In this document: piece by piece, positions 25,111 to 37,265 of the stretch
Layout of the letters: each line of letters begins with the position of its first letter
How positions within the stretch are numbered: the first letter of the stretch is position 1
From: Climacium dendroides
Taxonomy: Eukaryota; Streptophyta; Bryopsida; Hypnales; Climaciaceae
Direction of reading: 5' to 3'
DNA length: 64,000 bases
Assembly (NCBI GenBank): GCA_950106755.1
Contig: OX467086.1
Coordinates: 22,710,001 to 22,774,000, forward strand
Notes under the pieces: generated by a model
Databases searched by the model: none
What the model was told of the DNA's origin: nothing
What the model saw: only the letters and a program-made list of their open reading frames with translations
Position numbers and translations under genes: made by a program

Positions 25111-26899
25111 TTTGAAGTTTATTTAAACTAAAAAATTAGAAAATTATTTTTACTTTTGTTTTGTGGCAACGACACAAGCACACTAGTATAAGTGATAATA
25201 TCATGAAGGCACTTTATGTTGGTTTGGAAGGATATAATGACTCTTGGGGCTACTCAACCAACACACTTCCAAAATTTTTAAAGGAAAATTTTTAATTGTA
25301 AATTTCAATAATTACATGCTCTTGCATTTGTCAATAAATACATACAAAAAAAACTTCACAAATTTTGTCCATCCTAGAAGGACAAGGTAGCTATTTCGGT
25401 CACAATGTGTTCATCTACCTTACTCAAGAATGTTATAAAGTTTCATTGATGATAATGGAATATGAATAATCAAAACATAAATCAATCTCACCACATTAAT
25501 TTACCACTTATTAATTCTTCACCTCCAAAATCAAAATCAATGTCATTATGAATTTTCTTTTTTCAAAAACTAGTAAAATGAACTAATGTTTCTAAGTGGA
25601 GTGATTTGAAATACCTTACTTTACTAGCGGTTTCAGCACTCAAGTGTCAAATATTTAATTTAAATCCAAAAATAAGGTTAGGAAAGATTAAAATTTAATT
25701 TATATTGTTTAAGCATCCATTCATAATTGAAAAAATACAACAGAACTTCTCTAAAGTGAACTTCTTTAAGGCAATAACCTCTTTAATAAAAGTGATAGAG
25801 TATTGATTGCCTAGTCCCACACTAAATCCAATCCCAGACATACACATCAAAAAACTTCTTTGAGATTCTTAAGTTTAGAGACTTGAACCTAGTCACAGGG
25901 CAATTACTTTACAGAAGTTCTATTATGTAGGCATTTGGCTATATTGAAATATTTTATTTATTGATTTTATAAGGAATAAGTCTTTATCTATTCATAAAAT
26001 GCATAGAATATTGAGATAATATTACTATAAATGGCTAGCACATGTCTTTAAAAAAGGATATTGTAATTCTTCCTCAATCAATTGCAATTTCCGAATATTA
26101 AGTACTTAGACAAAGAGATAATTTCTTTAAAACTTAAGCAAGAATTATTATAATTATTTTTTGCGAAAGCTACTAATAAAATACAATACATGATGTTGGT
26201 AAATTAAATTATCAAACATGATATGATACTATGCTAAAAAGGAAAAAAATTACGAAAATAAAATGCCAAAATTTTCGGTAAAACATTCTTATAAAAAAAA
26301 TAGAATCTTTACAAAAACATATCTTCTCTTAGTTAATTATTTGGTAATACGATAAATCAGATTAAGGTGGAATTGTCCAATACCACCATTTACCTGATTC
26401 CGCCACCTACAGGTTCCTCCCATTTTTTTCAATGGTCCATCTGTTACCACAACCTTACTAATCCTTTATCACGATGGCAATGCACTTGGGAAGTGGACAC
26501 ATCAGCCCACACTTCAACAATGGTCTGATCATACTTCAACAAGGGTCTACTCACAGTTTAACATTTCACCTTTGAAAAATCACAAAAAATTCAGTTCTTG
26601 TCAAAATGTCTTCGTTCTTTTTGCAATTGACTTCTCTCAAACAATTCAATCTCTGAAAAATATAAGAGCTGATAAATATAGCTTCTCCAAAGTACCTGGA
26701 TAGCAAATCTGTGTGGTAATGGGTAGTTCTACCTTACTGACCGATTGCACTATCCGTGAGGTGTGAACAGACGGTCGGATGTCATCCCCAGTCGATCAAT
26801 CGATCGGACGCACGAGCGGTTTTCCTGTCTCAGACTTTCAGTCCGAGTAAAATAAGTCAAAGATGCTCAACTGTCTCGACACTTTTGGGTTGCGCAACC

Positions 26900-27912
26900 A
26901 GTTCCCGAAGCAGTTTTTTTTTTCCCTTCTTATAGGTGCAATTCAAAGGAGGAATTCATTGCTGAAGCGGAGAGTAACTTACAATTAAGATTTCGCCGAA
27001 GTTTCTGGGACAGATTCAAGAGACTGACTGAGTTTCCATCGCTTCAACATCCCTCTCTTGACCAACATATCCTGCAAATATCCTCACGCTGGCTTGCCGG
27101 CTTTGCGAAGCAAGCCCAATGCAGACAGTACGTGCCTCCCAGCACATGCCCCGCAGTTCCCAAGTAGCATCAAACTGCGCATTTGTGTCGTCAGCGCCGC
27201 AACGGACCTGCTGCCGGCTTCCAGTCCAGTGTCACGAGGTGGCTTACAGCATAATAATTCATCATAGTTGCAGGCAGTTCCTCATTATTGGTCCACTGCA
27301 GTGGTCTGGTCTCTGTCTGCAAGAACACGCTACTCCACAGAAATCCAACATACTTGTGGTCGAAGTAACTCGGTATTCCTGGGATTGCGCTTGGGTTAAG
27401 TATCTCCGGAGCTGACTGTGGCGGGGAACCAAGTCTAAGACTTTTCTTTAGGAACCAGACAGAGCTCGTTTTGTAGGATGTGTGGATAGTGAACACCCAG
27501 CCAAGCGGATCCCAACTGCCGTTTAACAGGTGAGTACTTTTATTTGTTGTGTTTGATTTTTACAAACGAGTGTGAACTGGCAGCTCGTTGTGTGCCGTGC
27601 ACAGGGCGCTTATTAGAAACTACTTGAGGGATGATGTTAAGGCATTAGTTAGTATAACTTCCCTTGTGCACAGTTTCTTGTACCTCATTTAGGAAGAATA
27701 CTTTTCGCCGAGTCTTCACTGTCTAGTAGTCTGACTCACTTGTTTATGTGACCCTGGTGTTGCAGTTTTGAGCCGCAGAATTGCTATCTTTCACGCTGTG
27801 AAATTAATTAGTAGATTGACCTGTAACTTCATGTCTGTGATCCCGCTGCTTAATTTGTAAGATTGGAAGCTCGTGCACAGGAGCGAGTTTCGTTCGAGTG
27901 AGATTCTTCGAT
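26900..27912 (+). promoter_or_regulatory. 5' region of the lipase gene with probable UTR intron
   Basis: Less AT-rich than the flanks. A strong donor (AACAG|GTGAGT, intron from 27530) and an acceptor (GGTGTTGCAG ending 27765) would remove a 236-bp intron from the leader, leaving about 147 nt before the ATG at 27913. The splice sites are seen; use as a leader intron is inferred. Confidence 0.45.
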
Positions 27913-30795
27913 ATGGTGCATGCGAAGGCAGCAGTAACGCCTTCCAGTGGGAAAGTTATGTCGGAAGCTAGTCCAGAGTACACAAGCCTCTTTAACGTTC
28001 ACGACGAGGATGATGATGAGCCCGTCGTCGTCACGAAAGCTGCCCCTAAAACCCACCGGCGTCACAATTCCTTGTTCTCGAATGCTTCCGCTCCAGTCGA
28101 CCTCTCGGATTACCCGAGTATGCGACGGGAGCTTTCCTCCAAGAGAGAGACCGTTCTCAGAAAATCCACCTCCGGACACTTGAACTGGAAGCTCGGAGAG
28201 TTTTGGTCCAAATTCCGAGGCACTTCCGTAAAACCAAGCACTTCGAGGTCCACATCGCTTACCACTAGCAAGGCTGCAACTCCGTCAGTCGATCCACCAA
28301 TAACCGAGACATTAGGGATTCAGAAAACCGAGGCATTAGGGGTTTCGAAAATTGATGAGGGGAAGCCACCTCTTTCAAAGAAAGAATGGAAGAATAGGAA
28401 GGACCCGGTAGAAGTTGTTTCCCCAACAAGTAAAAGCAGGAGTCTCCACTTCACAAGTTTGAATTTGTTCACAAGCTCCAAGTTCAGCAGCTCCAACGAT
28501 CTCGACGCCAGCGCTTCCCCTCTCGAGCGATCAGGTCAATTACAATCCTCCGAAGACACGCTACCAGACCCCCTCTCAACCAAATGGCGAGAGATTCAAG
28601 GGGCGAATTACTGGCACGGCCTGATGGACCCCTTGAACCTCGACCTCAGACAAGAGATTCTCCGCTACGGCGACTTCGCGCAGCTCGCGTACGACAACTT
28701 CGAAGGCAGCGCCCATTCGAGATATGCAGGTAGCGCACGACACCCCAAACAAACAATACTCCAGAAGCTTCACAAGGAGGGATGCGGGTACCAGGTGACG
28801 CGCTATTTGTACGCCACGAGTGAACATCCGCTGCCTGGGGTGCTGCTGTCGTCTCTCGCCGCGCAGCCTTGGGATCGGGATTCGAATTGGATCGGGTATG
28901 TGGCGGTGGCGAGCGACCCGGCTGAGATCGAGAGGCTGGGGAGAAGAGACATCGTGGTGGCGTGGAGAGGAGCTGTGAGGACGATTGAGTGGCTGGTCGA
29001 TGCGCAAACGCAGATGACGCCGATTAAGGTGGAACAGTATGCGAAGGGGACGGAGGTGGGGATTCGACCGAAAGTGGAGAAAGGGTTCTGGAGCTTATTT
29101 ACTTCCAAACGGCCAGGATCGCAGTTCAACCGGATGAGTGCTTCCGAGCAGGTCAGTTGAAGAACTCTCTGCCGCATCTCGAGATTAGGGTTTACCTTTT
29201 TTCGTGCATTCATACTCTCTTTACCTTAATCCTTTCCATCTGGATTTCCAACTTTACACTCTCAATTCCTTAATCTGGTTGCCCGGGTGATGGATTGGTC
29301 ACGATAGCAGTCATATGTGCTACAATCATTGACAGGGGTGCCAAATAAGTTGGATTGAGTGACAAGTGGATTGCTTTCAATGATCTTTTGACTGTGGCAA
29401 GTGTGCTGGATATTTTAAGTTGTCATTTTTGAAAATGTCATAATGAAAAAGGTTTGCGCTTAGTGGGTTCCAAAACCTTGCTGAATGCATGTTGAAGTAG
29501 GCTGTTGATGAATTCTGTAGTAGCTAATCAAAAAATTCAACCGCACTTGTTTGAGGACCCGGCTTGGTCTTTTACGTGATGAACAAGGGTCGTAGTTATA
29601 GTGATTGAATGCCTTTATTTTAATCGGGGATAATGGTAAAACAATTAAGGTTGAAGGCTTCATCTACCAAACCAAAACTGTCATCCACACATCGCCGTAT
29701 ACTACCGATTTCAGCCTTTGACTTCCAATCCTGGACGAGGATGTTTAAATGGCAGTTTTGGTGTGGACACTGAAGTGTTCAATGTGAAACTCATTTTCCA
29801 TCAACCAACTTGACTAATGGTGTTCTACTGAATTGATTGTTTTAATCTCACCTTGCGAGAGCAAACATTGGCTAGTCATTTTGACATCCATCGTTTGGGG
29901 TAACCACATGGGGTCCTCAATTATGATAATCAGCACTAATTTGAGGTCCTCATAGTTTCTCTCTTACTGAATGTTGAATGTTGTGGTCGACCAGTCGTGA
30001 GTTCATTTGTGATTTCTCAAGGTCTGAAACCCACTCACTACTGCTGTAAGTTGACGTACTTCACCATTGAATCCATAACATCTATTCAACCACGCCTGAA
30101 AGCATCCTGACACTGGTTTATTGCCTTTCGAATTGCAGGTGATCGCAGAGCTCCGAAGATTACTAACTCTCTACAAGGGGGAAAATCTGAGCATCACCCT
30201 CACAGGCCACAACCTGGGCGGCGCTCTCGCAGTTCTCACAGCTTACGAGATCGCCGAACGCGGTCTCACCAAACAAAGCTCCATCCCCGTGACGGCCATC
30301 ACCTTCGGCGCTCCCCATGTGGGCGACAGCTCCTTCCGGAGACGAATTGAGGATCTGCATCTGAAGGTCCTGCGAGTGGTGAATGTGCACGACGTGGTGC
30401 CGAAGAGCATCGCCAATTTCTACCCTCTTTGGGGCTCCCCGGACACCTCCAAGCACGTGGGCGTGGAGCTTCAAGTGAACCACAAGCTCTCCCCCTACTT
30501 GAAACCCTCTTTGAAGGATCCCCTGGACTGGCACAACCTGGAGTGCTACTTGCATCTGGTGGACGGGTACCAAGGACCCAAGGAGAAGGAGTTCGAGCTT
30601 GTGACGGGAAGGGATTATGCGTTGGTGAACAAGTATAGTGATGTGTTGCGGGAAAGGTTCTGCATTCCGTCGATGTGGTGGCAAGCGGAGAATAAAGGGC
30701 TGGTGATGGTGATGGAGAGGGAGGGAAGGTGGGGGGAGGCGGAGAGAGCGGCGGAGGATACGCCGTCGATTGCAAATCGTGAAAGATTTGGTTGA
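27913..30795 (+). CDS. Class III lipase, PLA1-I gamma-like, catalytic Ser replaced by Asn
   Basis: Exons 27913-29151 and 30139-30795 (CAG|GTCAGT to TTGCAG) join in phase 0 to give 631 aa. The family are plant DAD1/PLA1-type acyl hydrolases that cut sn-1 acyl chains from glycerolipids, often in plastids. The first ~200 residues are Ser/Thr-rich and low complexity, possibly with a plastid-targeting role. The lipase domain starts at STKWREIQGANYWHGLMDPL, with GYQVTRYLYATS, NWIGYVAVASD and RRDIVVAWRGAVRTIEW as in PLA1-I gamma proteins. Exon 2 carries SITLTGHNLGGALAVL, where the nucleophile elbow GHSLGG has Asn (AAC) instead of Ser. The Asp (HDVVPK) and His (YLHLVDGY) of the triad are kept. Everything else is intact, so it may be a pseudoenzyme; a pseudogene or a single-base error (AGC to AAC) is the alternative. 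A second in-frame ATG lies at 27958-27960. Confidence 0.88.
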
Positions 30796-31035
30796 GGACG
30801 CAAAGGAGTACCAAAGGTTTGTGATTTGCACAGGAATTTTGTTGGCAATCTGAATGAGATTTAGCGCTTAATTATAGCTCATCTTTGTCACAGACACTTG
30901 AATGTGCGGATCGCTTGCAAATCATGAAAGTTTTGCTTGAGGACAGAAAGGAGTAGTGATTTGCACAGGAATTTGTGGGCAATCTGAGGGAGATTTAGCG
31001 TTTAGTTAGAGCTCATCTATGGTGCAGACACTTGT
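30765..31035 (+). repeat. Tandem duplication at lipase 3' end
   Basis: Two direct copies (about 30765-30905 and 30911-31035) share TTGCAAATC, GTGATTTGCACAGGAATTT, GGCAATCTGA, GAGATTTAGCG and CAGACACTTG. Copy 1 includes the last codons, stop and start of the 3' UTR of the lipase. Copy 2 is downstream and slightly shorter. Confidence 0.75.
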
Positions 31036-33800
31036 GGGGATCACTCCAATGTCCAAGCTCACATCAGTGGGTTTCACACTACTGGTTTCAGTAGTTTAGG
31101 AGGTTTAATACTCAATGTTCAGTGTTTCCGGCGTTAGAGTGGGAAGTCGAGTACAAAGGGGCAACAGTAGCAGGTATTTCTAAATCTCATCTTCTCTCAT
31201 TTTTTTGGTTCGAGGAAGATGAGTCTCTAATGATAAAGAATAATGATGAGTTGTCACCGTTGCAGTGTTCCAAGGTGGTTAGGGACACAGCTGCCAATGT
31301 TGGAAGAATACGAGTGTGCCGATGGTAAATTCCATCCACTGATGAAAAACCGTTACCAAAACAAAGTGACTCAAACCAAAACCAACGGTGCAAGTGGCTA
31401 CTCTGATACCCACTATTAGTTGCAGAACTGTTGAACGTCGAGAAGAGATACCAATGGCGAACTGAACTGAGCAGCTTCCTGTGGAAAGAACGGCACGCCA
31501 AAATCCCAAGATCAAGGGTGAGTCCAGGCCAGCTTGTTAAGGTTGTTTCCAAGCCGTTTCAAATTTAAACGGAGCTAAAGGATTGCTCAAAGTCACCGAT
31601 CTATGGTTGAAAGGAAGTATTCTTGTTCAGTGATTGGTGTAACCTTGTGCCAGGGTTCACGTCAGGGCAAGCAATAAGGTGGGCACCCCGTCAAGACGCC
31701 TCTTTTTGATGCTGTGCCTAGCTACTGTTATTAAACTGATCATATTTTTGTGTTGGCAAATGAAAGGCCATTCCAACGCACCAAAGTATGCGACTTTGGG
31801 ACACGATGTGCAAAAGTTATGAAAGGTATCACTTTTTAGTAGGATTTCTATAATCTTTTCTTCCACAATAGGTATAAAAACCATTCAAGCCATTTTTAGT
31901 AAACCAGGTGCATTGGAGATGGAAGAATTGCACTCTCAACTTCCTCCTATAGAATCTCAAAGCTTCAAATATATGAAGAAGAAAGTAATAGTGATTATGA
32001 ATGCTTTGTAGGCATTTGGGGGACCTCTTTGTAGAGGACCAAAAAAAATTGTTTATAATTAGGACTCAAAATTTTCCAAGAAAATAGTTGGGAAGAAATT
32101 CAGCATATACAATTACGATGAGACATGTCACAAGATTGATTGTGAATGGACATAACTCTATAATTAACCTTACACACTTCAACATCCATATTCTGAAGCA
32201 GGACACTAAATCCTGCCCATGAAGTGAACCCACCAAGGTAATTTGGGGTTCTCCAAGGATAAAAGTAAAAACAAGCCTTCTATTTTGAGCCATGTCCAGG
32301 GTATATTTTCAACCTTCCCTAGCAAATTCAAGGTCTCTAATCGCAAATATGAATTCAAAATTTGCAAAAAAAAATTTGTGTGAAAAATAAAAAATTCAGC
32401 GTTTTCCCCAGGATAATTTCAGCCTACTGGGCCTTCGTGGGCAAGGTTTAACATCCCCCTATTCTCATTCATCAACAAAGGGCTTGGGACCAACGAATGT
32501 TAATCCAAATTGCTTCTCATTCATCCAAATGAATTCTTAAATCTATATAAAAGCGACCTTTCCTATGACCAATTTGATGAAGATGAGACCGTTACTATCT
32601 TCAGAAGATATCAATATTCCAGCTTGAGGAGCCTCACTTGATTCTAATCATTATCAACAAGGTCATAGTGGCAGATTTTCGTGAACGCCATGTATTGAAA
32701 ATGATTTAGATTTATATCCCCTACTGGGAATTATCATGTCCAAGCGCTCTGCACTCGTCTGCAACTCCAATGGGTACTTAGGATGCTTTCGATTACAATC
32801 TTGGTGAGGCCCGTTGCTCCCGATGAGAATGTACTCAGAAACCTTGCATAATCTGTATACAGGAGCACTTGCTACCTGCTAGGTGTAGAACTAAATTTCG
32901 TTACAAACTGTTTCCGATGTTCGGTGCAACGGTTTCACTGAAAATTGCACTGGTTAAGACTGTTTAGACTGTGGAGGAAGACAAAACTCACATCTAGGTT
33001 ATTAACGTTTTTCTTCAGTTCAGGTCTCCAAATAGCTCTCCTCATCAATGCTTTGCGCATATAGGTAGAACGAAAGTTATTTGTTTGATCATCATCAGAA
33101 AGACTCTACTGTAAACTGATCATGCAACCATAGATCGTCAGATAACTTTCACTCTCATCCACAGCATTAGCCATGTAAGAAGGTGTCCTAAGATTTTACG
33201 TTTGTATATCATCACGCGATCATAGTAAACAGGGCATCTCAGACAGAAATCAAATTTCCCCAAACCAGTCCCAAAACTTCAAAATATAAGCATCAGATTG
33301 TCAGAGGTGTATTACGTCTCCACACATAAACTTTCGGCGTGTAGGATAAGATTACAATCATCATCTGCAAATCTTCTATAAACAAAATCAAGGAACAGCT
33401 TTCAGGAACCAGGAAAAGCCAATGACAGACATTCAACATCGCATCATTTCAGTCCGCCCGTCCGCTTTTCTTCGTCACCATGCTAGATCACAGTATTTTC
33501 ACAAAACCCCAAAACCAAAAACAAGACTCAAACTCACGATTCTGTGAGTAGGAACATTTGACACCGGAGCCACAGCAAAACTCCAGGTTGGTAAGATCCA
33601 TCTCTGTTTCGTTCTGGCACTCTTATTTAACGCCGTAAGCATTGTCTGAGCACCAAACCCTCAGAGGAAATGGTTCTCATCCAACTCAAGCGCTGGTAAA
33701 GAATGCGCAAAAAACAAATTAAAACGCTCAAGAGGACATTTAATAATGCTTCGACACAGACAGCCTTCGCTGACCTTCGAAGTCCAGACATACATTGCTG
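31036..33800. other. Gene-free intergenic stretch
   Basis: I see no supported gene. It contains a MITE-like copy at 31670-31910 and a repeat at about 32190-32470 that is an inverted relative of about 56580-56790 (shared phrases around AGCCTACTGGGCC and AATATGAATTCAAAATTTGC). The rest has no readable structure. Confidence 0.5.
31670..31910 (+). mobile_element. MITE-like element, family B copy 1 (diverged)
   Basis: It begins AATAAGGTGGGCACCCCG and runs through TTGTGTTGGCAA, CCATTCCAACGCACCA, GTGCAAAAGTTAT and TCTTCCACA-TAGGTA. This is the same order as the copy at 54830..55107, with many substitutions. Confidence 0.55.
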
Positions 33801-33804
33801 TTCC

Positions 33805-34136
33805 TCATCTTTGCATACCAAACAAAAATGTAAAACAATTCCACAACCTAATACATGTCAACAACCCATCGTACCAGAACCAAGTGAAAAAGCTTCGGCA
33901 CTGGCATAGCGAGGGCCGCATAGCGCAGAGGCGTTTCCTAGGCGCCTCTGCACTTGCGATGTAGCTCCACGGAACGGATCCATCAACACGGGATGGTTGA
34001 GGATCATACTGTGTAGCAAAATCACTGGGAAAACATAAATCAGATGCGAAATGAAAATAAAGCGGAAGGAGATGAGTGACAGGGTCGTGTAGAGAAGAGG
34101 TGTGCAGCGGGACTATACATGCTTGACGAGGTTCAT
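33805..34136 (-). other. Possible small gene (73 codons) or gene fragment
   Basis: Two AACCCTAAT telo-box-like motifs (34170-34205, minus sense) precede ATG at 34136. A possible exon 34136-34119 (MNLVKH, donor CAT|GTATAG) could join 34008-33805 in phase 0, reading YDPQPSRVDGSVPWSYIAS onward to a stop. I recognise no family. Nearby is a hairpin (GCAGAGGCG/CGCCTCTGC, 33929-33955). The evidence is composition and leader motifs only. Confidence 0.2.
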
Positions 34137-35840
34137 AAGACCGTTGTGGCCACAGCGGCCGTCGAATTCGGAACTGCAATTAGGGTTCGAAATTAGGGTT
34201 TCAGTTAACTCTGGAAGAACGCCTAGTCTCGGCCCAGTCAGTTCTGGGTTTCCGCTGCCCGGGCTAGCTTAATAAGAGAAAAAAAGGCCTCTTATATGTT
34301 TCTTAAAAAGTTATATGGCCACTACTAGGGTTTGTAAAGGATTATATTGTGAGAACTTTTATTAAGAAGTACTTTTTATATGTTAAAAGGTCCTTCATTA
34401 CAAATGTCAACATTAAGTAGAAGGTAAAAAAATTAGATATGTTTAGTTTTAAATGTACTTTAGAATCTTCTAGTTTGGAAAATAGTGAATTTAAAAAAAT
34501 ATAATTATCAATTGTTTGTAGGAAGAATTTTGATGATACTCTCTCCATCCCATAATGATCTTCTTGTTGGCCTTTGTCCCAAAATGATTTTCCTCATGTG
34601 ACATGGACAAAGAGCACAGGAAATGAATTCCTCCCTAGAAACTTGGTTGGATCCTTTCTGACAAGGGACAAAGTGGGACCAAAATCAATTACAAAGTAAT
34701 GAGCATGGAACCTCAATAGTAGCTTCTAGCCTTCATGGGTTCAAAGTTAGTGGGGATAAGGAAGTTCTTCCATATTTCCAGATGTTGGTCCCCCACCTAC
34801 TTGTAATAGGGTAATTGGGTGTTTTATTGATTGTTGTTCTTCTTTGGTCTATGACAATATGACACCATTTCCTTGGAGCCACCATTCCCTGGACATAACA
34901 CTATTTGTTTTGTAATGAAATTCCAATTTGTTTCGTTTATTTCAAAAAATAAAAATAAAAATATATAATTCCAATTTGTTTGTGGAAAAAAAAAAGTAAC
35001 CATGTGATGTAAAGTTCCACAATATCCAAAAACTTTAGAAGTCATAGTAGTCACCAAAATGCTTTAAATATAGGACTAGTAGGTGCATTTTTTGTTTCTG
35101 CATTGAACAATCAAGTCATCCATCATACTCTTTTCGGCCTCAATGTCCTCTAACCCCTCACTATTCAAGGCGACCAAAAGTGTCCTCACATAGTAAAGAA
35201 ATTTAGTTCAAAGTATTGTAACTTTTGTATTCAATGTATGAATTCAATAAATAAAAAATTAGGAAATTTGTACCCTCTCTTATTAAGTGGATGGTACAAT
35301 TTTTAGATCAATCCAAGATGTACTAATTTTTTGGAAGCCATTCAAAATTCAAAATTCCAATTGGAGTTCACAATAAATTGCATTTTGGTGGTTGCAACTT
35401 TGGGGGCTTCTATCTCCTTCATCCAATTTGAGTTTTTAATTTTTAAAAATTGGATTATGTAACCCTTCTAGTGTAATTATTGAAGTTAATTTTTCATACC
35501 AATCTAGGGTGTTTAGAATGTTTGGGAACAATTCAAAGTTCAAAATCCGAATATTTTTGGATTACAATTAACTTTGTTAGTGTGTTTCTTCTTCATATAG
35601 TGTCCATTTTCAATGAAAATTACAAAAGTTTTGTATACTAACCTAGTTTCTGTGGTTGAAATTTTATATCAATCCAAAGAGTTATGAGTGATTAAGAAGA
35701 AGCATTTTCGTAGGAGGTTTAGCCTTAGATGTGTTTTTTGAAACTTTTCTTGCTACTTTTTGACATTTCAAAGTCATTTTGCAAACACAATGAGTTAATT
35801 GAATGATATTTTCTTTTACCAATGACATTTTGGACTATAT

Positions 35841-36084
35841 GGTAACTACACCTAAAATGGACTGAATAAGAGTGAAGAGAAACTAAGTCAACACAAAGTG
35901 CACCTAGAGTTTACCACTTGTAGAATTGCGATCTCCATAGCTCTATTAATAGAGATGCACTCTACTCAAGATTCATTTAACATTTGTCCTTGTTATGCGC
36001 ACCATTTTGGTAATCCTCCATTTTATTTTCCCTTCAAAAATAAAGATCAATTTTGAGAAGTAGTTCATTTTAGGTGTAGTTACC
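35841..36084. mobile_element. MITE-like element with 23-bp TIRs
   Basis: The left terminus starts GGTAACTACACCTAAAATGG and the right terminus ends with its inverted copy, one mismatch in 23 bases. The length is 244 bp with no coding capacity. The same terminal phrase (CACCTAAAATGGACCA) opens a larger unit at about 56413, so it belongs to a family. Confidence 0.75.
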
Positions 36085-36668
36085 TAAACACTTCAAAAGC
36101 AATCCTATTTTTGAACTTGTGAAGGCCATGGGCCTTAAGAGATTAAAGGTGCCCTCAAATGATATGGCCCCCAATACCAAAATAGTCATCAAAATTACTG
36201 AAGCAATAAGCACAATCTTCCTTTCTATATTGAATAATGAAGTCATCCATTGGACACTTCTAGGTAACTATCCTTCAAGGATCAAACAAATTGTAAATAT
36301 AGGAGGAGGAAGAAGAAGAACTACTCTGAAAGATGACCAAAAATAATGAACTTTTGTTAGATAAATTCTTTGTAGAAATCTTACTTCTTTTTAGAAAAAC
36401 TCATCCAATTTTTTCTCTTCTTTTTTCATTTAATTTTTTCATCCATAATATTTTCTAAAACTAACTAATTTCATCAAAATTTTACATATAATGTAAAGTT
36501 CAATGACATTCCATATTTTTAAAATATGTCATGGATGAATAAAATAAGTGTTGGATGGATGGAACAAAATTATGATTTGTTAGAAGTGCTTGAATTTTAG
36601 GGTGCACATTGTCATTGCTACCAAAAAACTACATCAATCATTAGACAATAGTTAATGTAAGTACACCT

Positions 36669-36756
36669 CATTTTATTTAAAATTCAAAAAGTATATAGGG
36701 GGTCCAAAGTTTTGTTCGCACACTAACATCAAAAAAAGGGGGAGTGCACCACCCGA
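36669..36756 (+). repeat. 88-bp dispersed repeat, copy 1
   Basis: It is nearly identical to 49926..50014, including GTATATAGGG, GTCCAAAGTTTTGTTCGCAC and AAAAAAAGGGGGAGTGCACC. The surrounding sequence differs, so it looks like a recently moved or conserved terminal piece of an element. Confidence 0.75.
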
Positions 36757-36769
36757 GAATACATTCCAA

Positions 36770-37265
36770 TCTATATGGTCAAAGTTTTTGAAACTTCTTT
36801 TGCACATCCTTGTAACAGTCTAGTACAAGATCTTGTGGTTAGATATGCAAAAAAAACAATTGTCAAAGTTTTTGTTCTTTACAGTAGAATGGCAATTCTG
36901 AATATTTTTTGACCAAAAATAGGCCGTGGTCCTTAAGGGCGGTAAACTTGATTTTGACATTTAAAACAAATTCAAAATAATTTTGACTTTCAAAACAATA
37001 CCCACAAATGGTGGTCAAATTCACTTGAAATTGCAAGCCTGTGTTCAATTTTTTTTCCAACTTTGAATGCTAATATATCTTCTAATCTATATCATCAAAA
37101 TTTATGATTTTCTTACCACATGATTTAAAGCAAGTCAAGTACAAGATCCTATGGTTATATTCTAAGAAAGTTATTTTTTCTATTATTTTAGACAAATGCA
37201 GCAAAAATAGCAATTTTGAGTGTTTTTTGATAGAAAAATGGCCTTGGGAATTTAAAAGTTAAATT
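36770..37265 (-). repeat. Two adjacent partial copies of repeat family A
   Basis: The phrases GTACAAGATCTTGTGGTTA (36820s) and GTACAAGATCCTATGGTTA (37140s), each followed by an A/T stretch, a GCAATT block and a TTTTTTGA block, correspond to the inner right part of the ~930-bp element at 47777..48704. Both lack the termini. Confidence 0.5.

Larger units (their letters stand above)
22606..26900. other. Gene-free AT-rich intergenic stretch with dispersed repeats
   Basis: I find no supported gene. It holds one complete ~937-bp TIR element (22941..23877) and a diverged tandem duplication (24660..25110). The rest is A/T-rich sequence without conserved reading frames. Confidence 0.6.

Noticed and set aside
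28576..29213. Minus-strand frames of 136-143 aa over lipase exon 1
   Set aside because: They lie antisense to conserved lipase motifs and show no family features.
30163..30831. 222-aa minus-strand open frame over the lipase second exon
   Set aside because: It is the antisense shadow of a well-supported exon of higher GC content; no motif or splice support.
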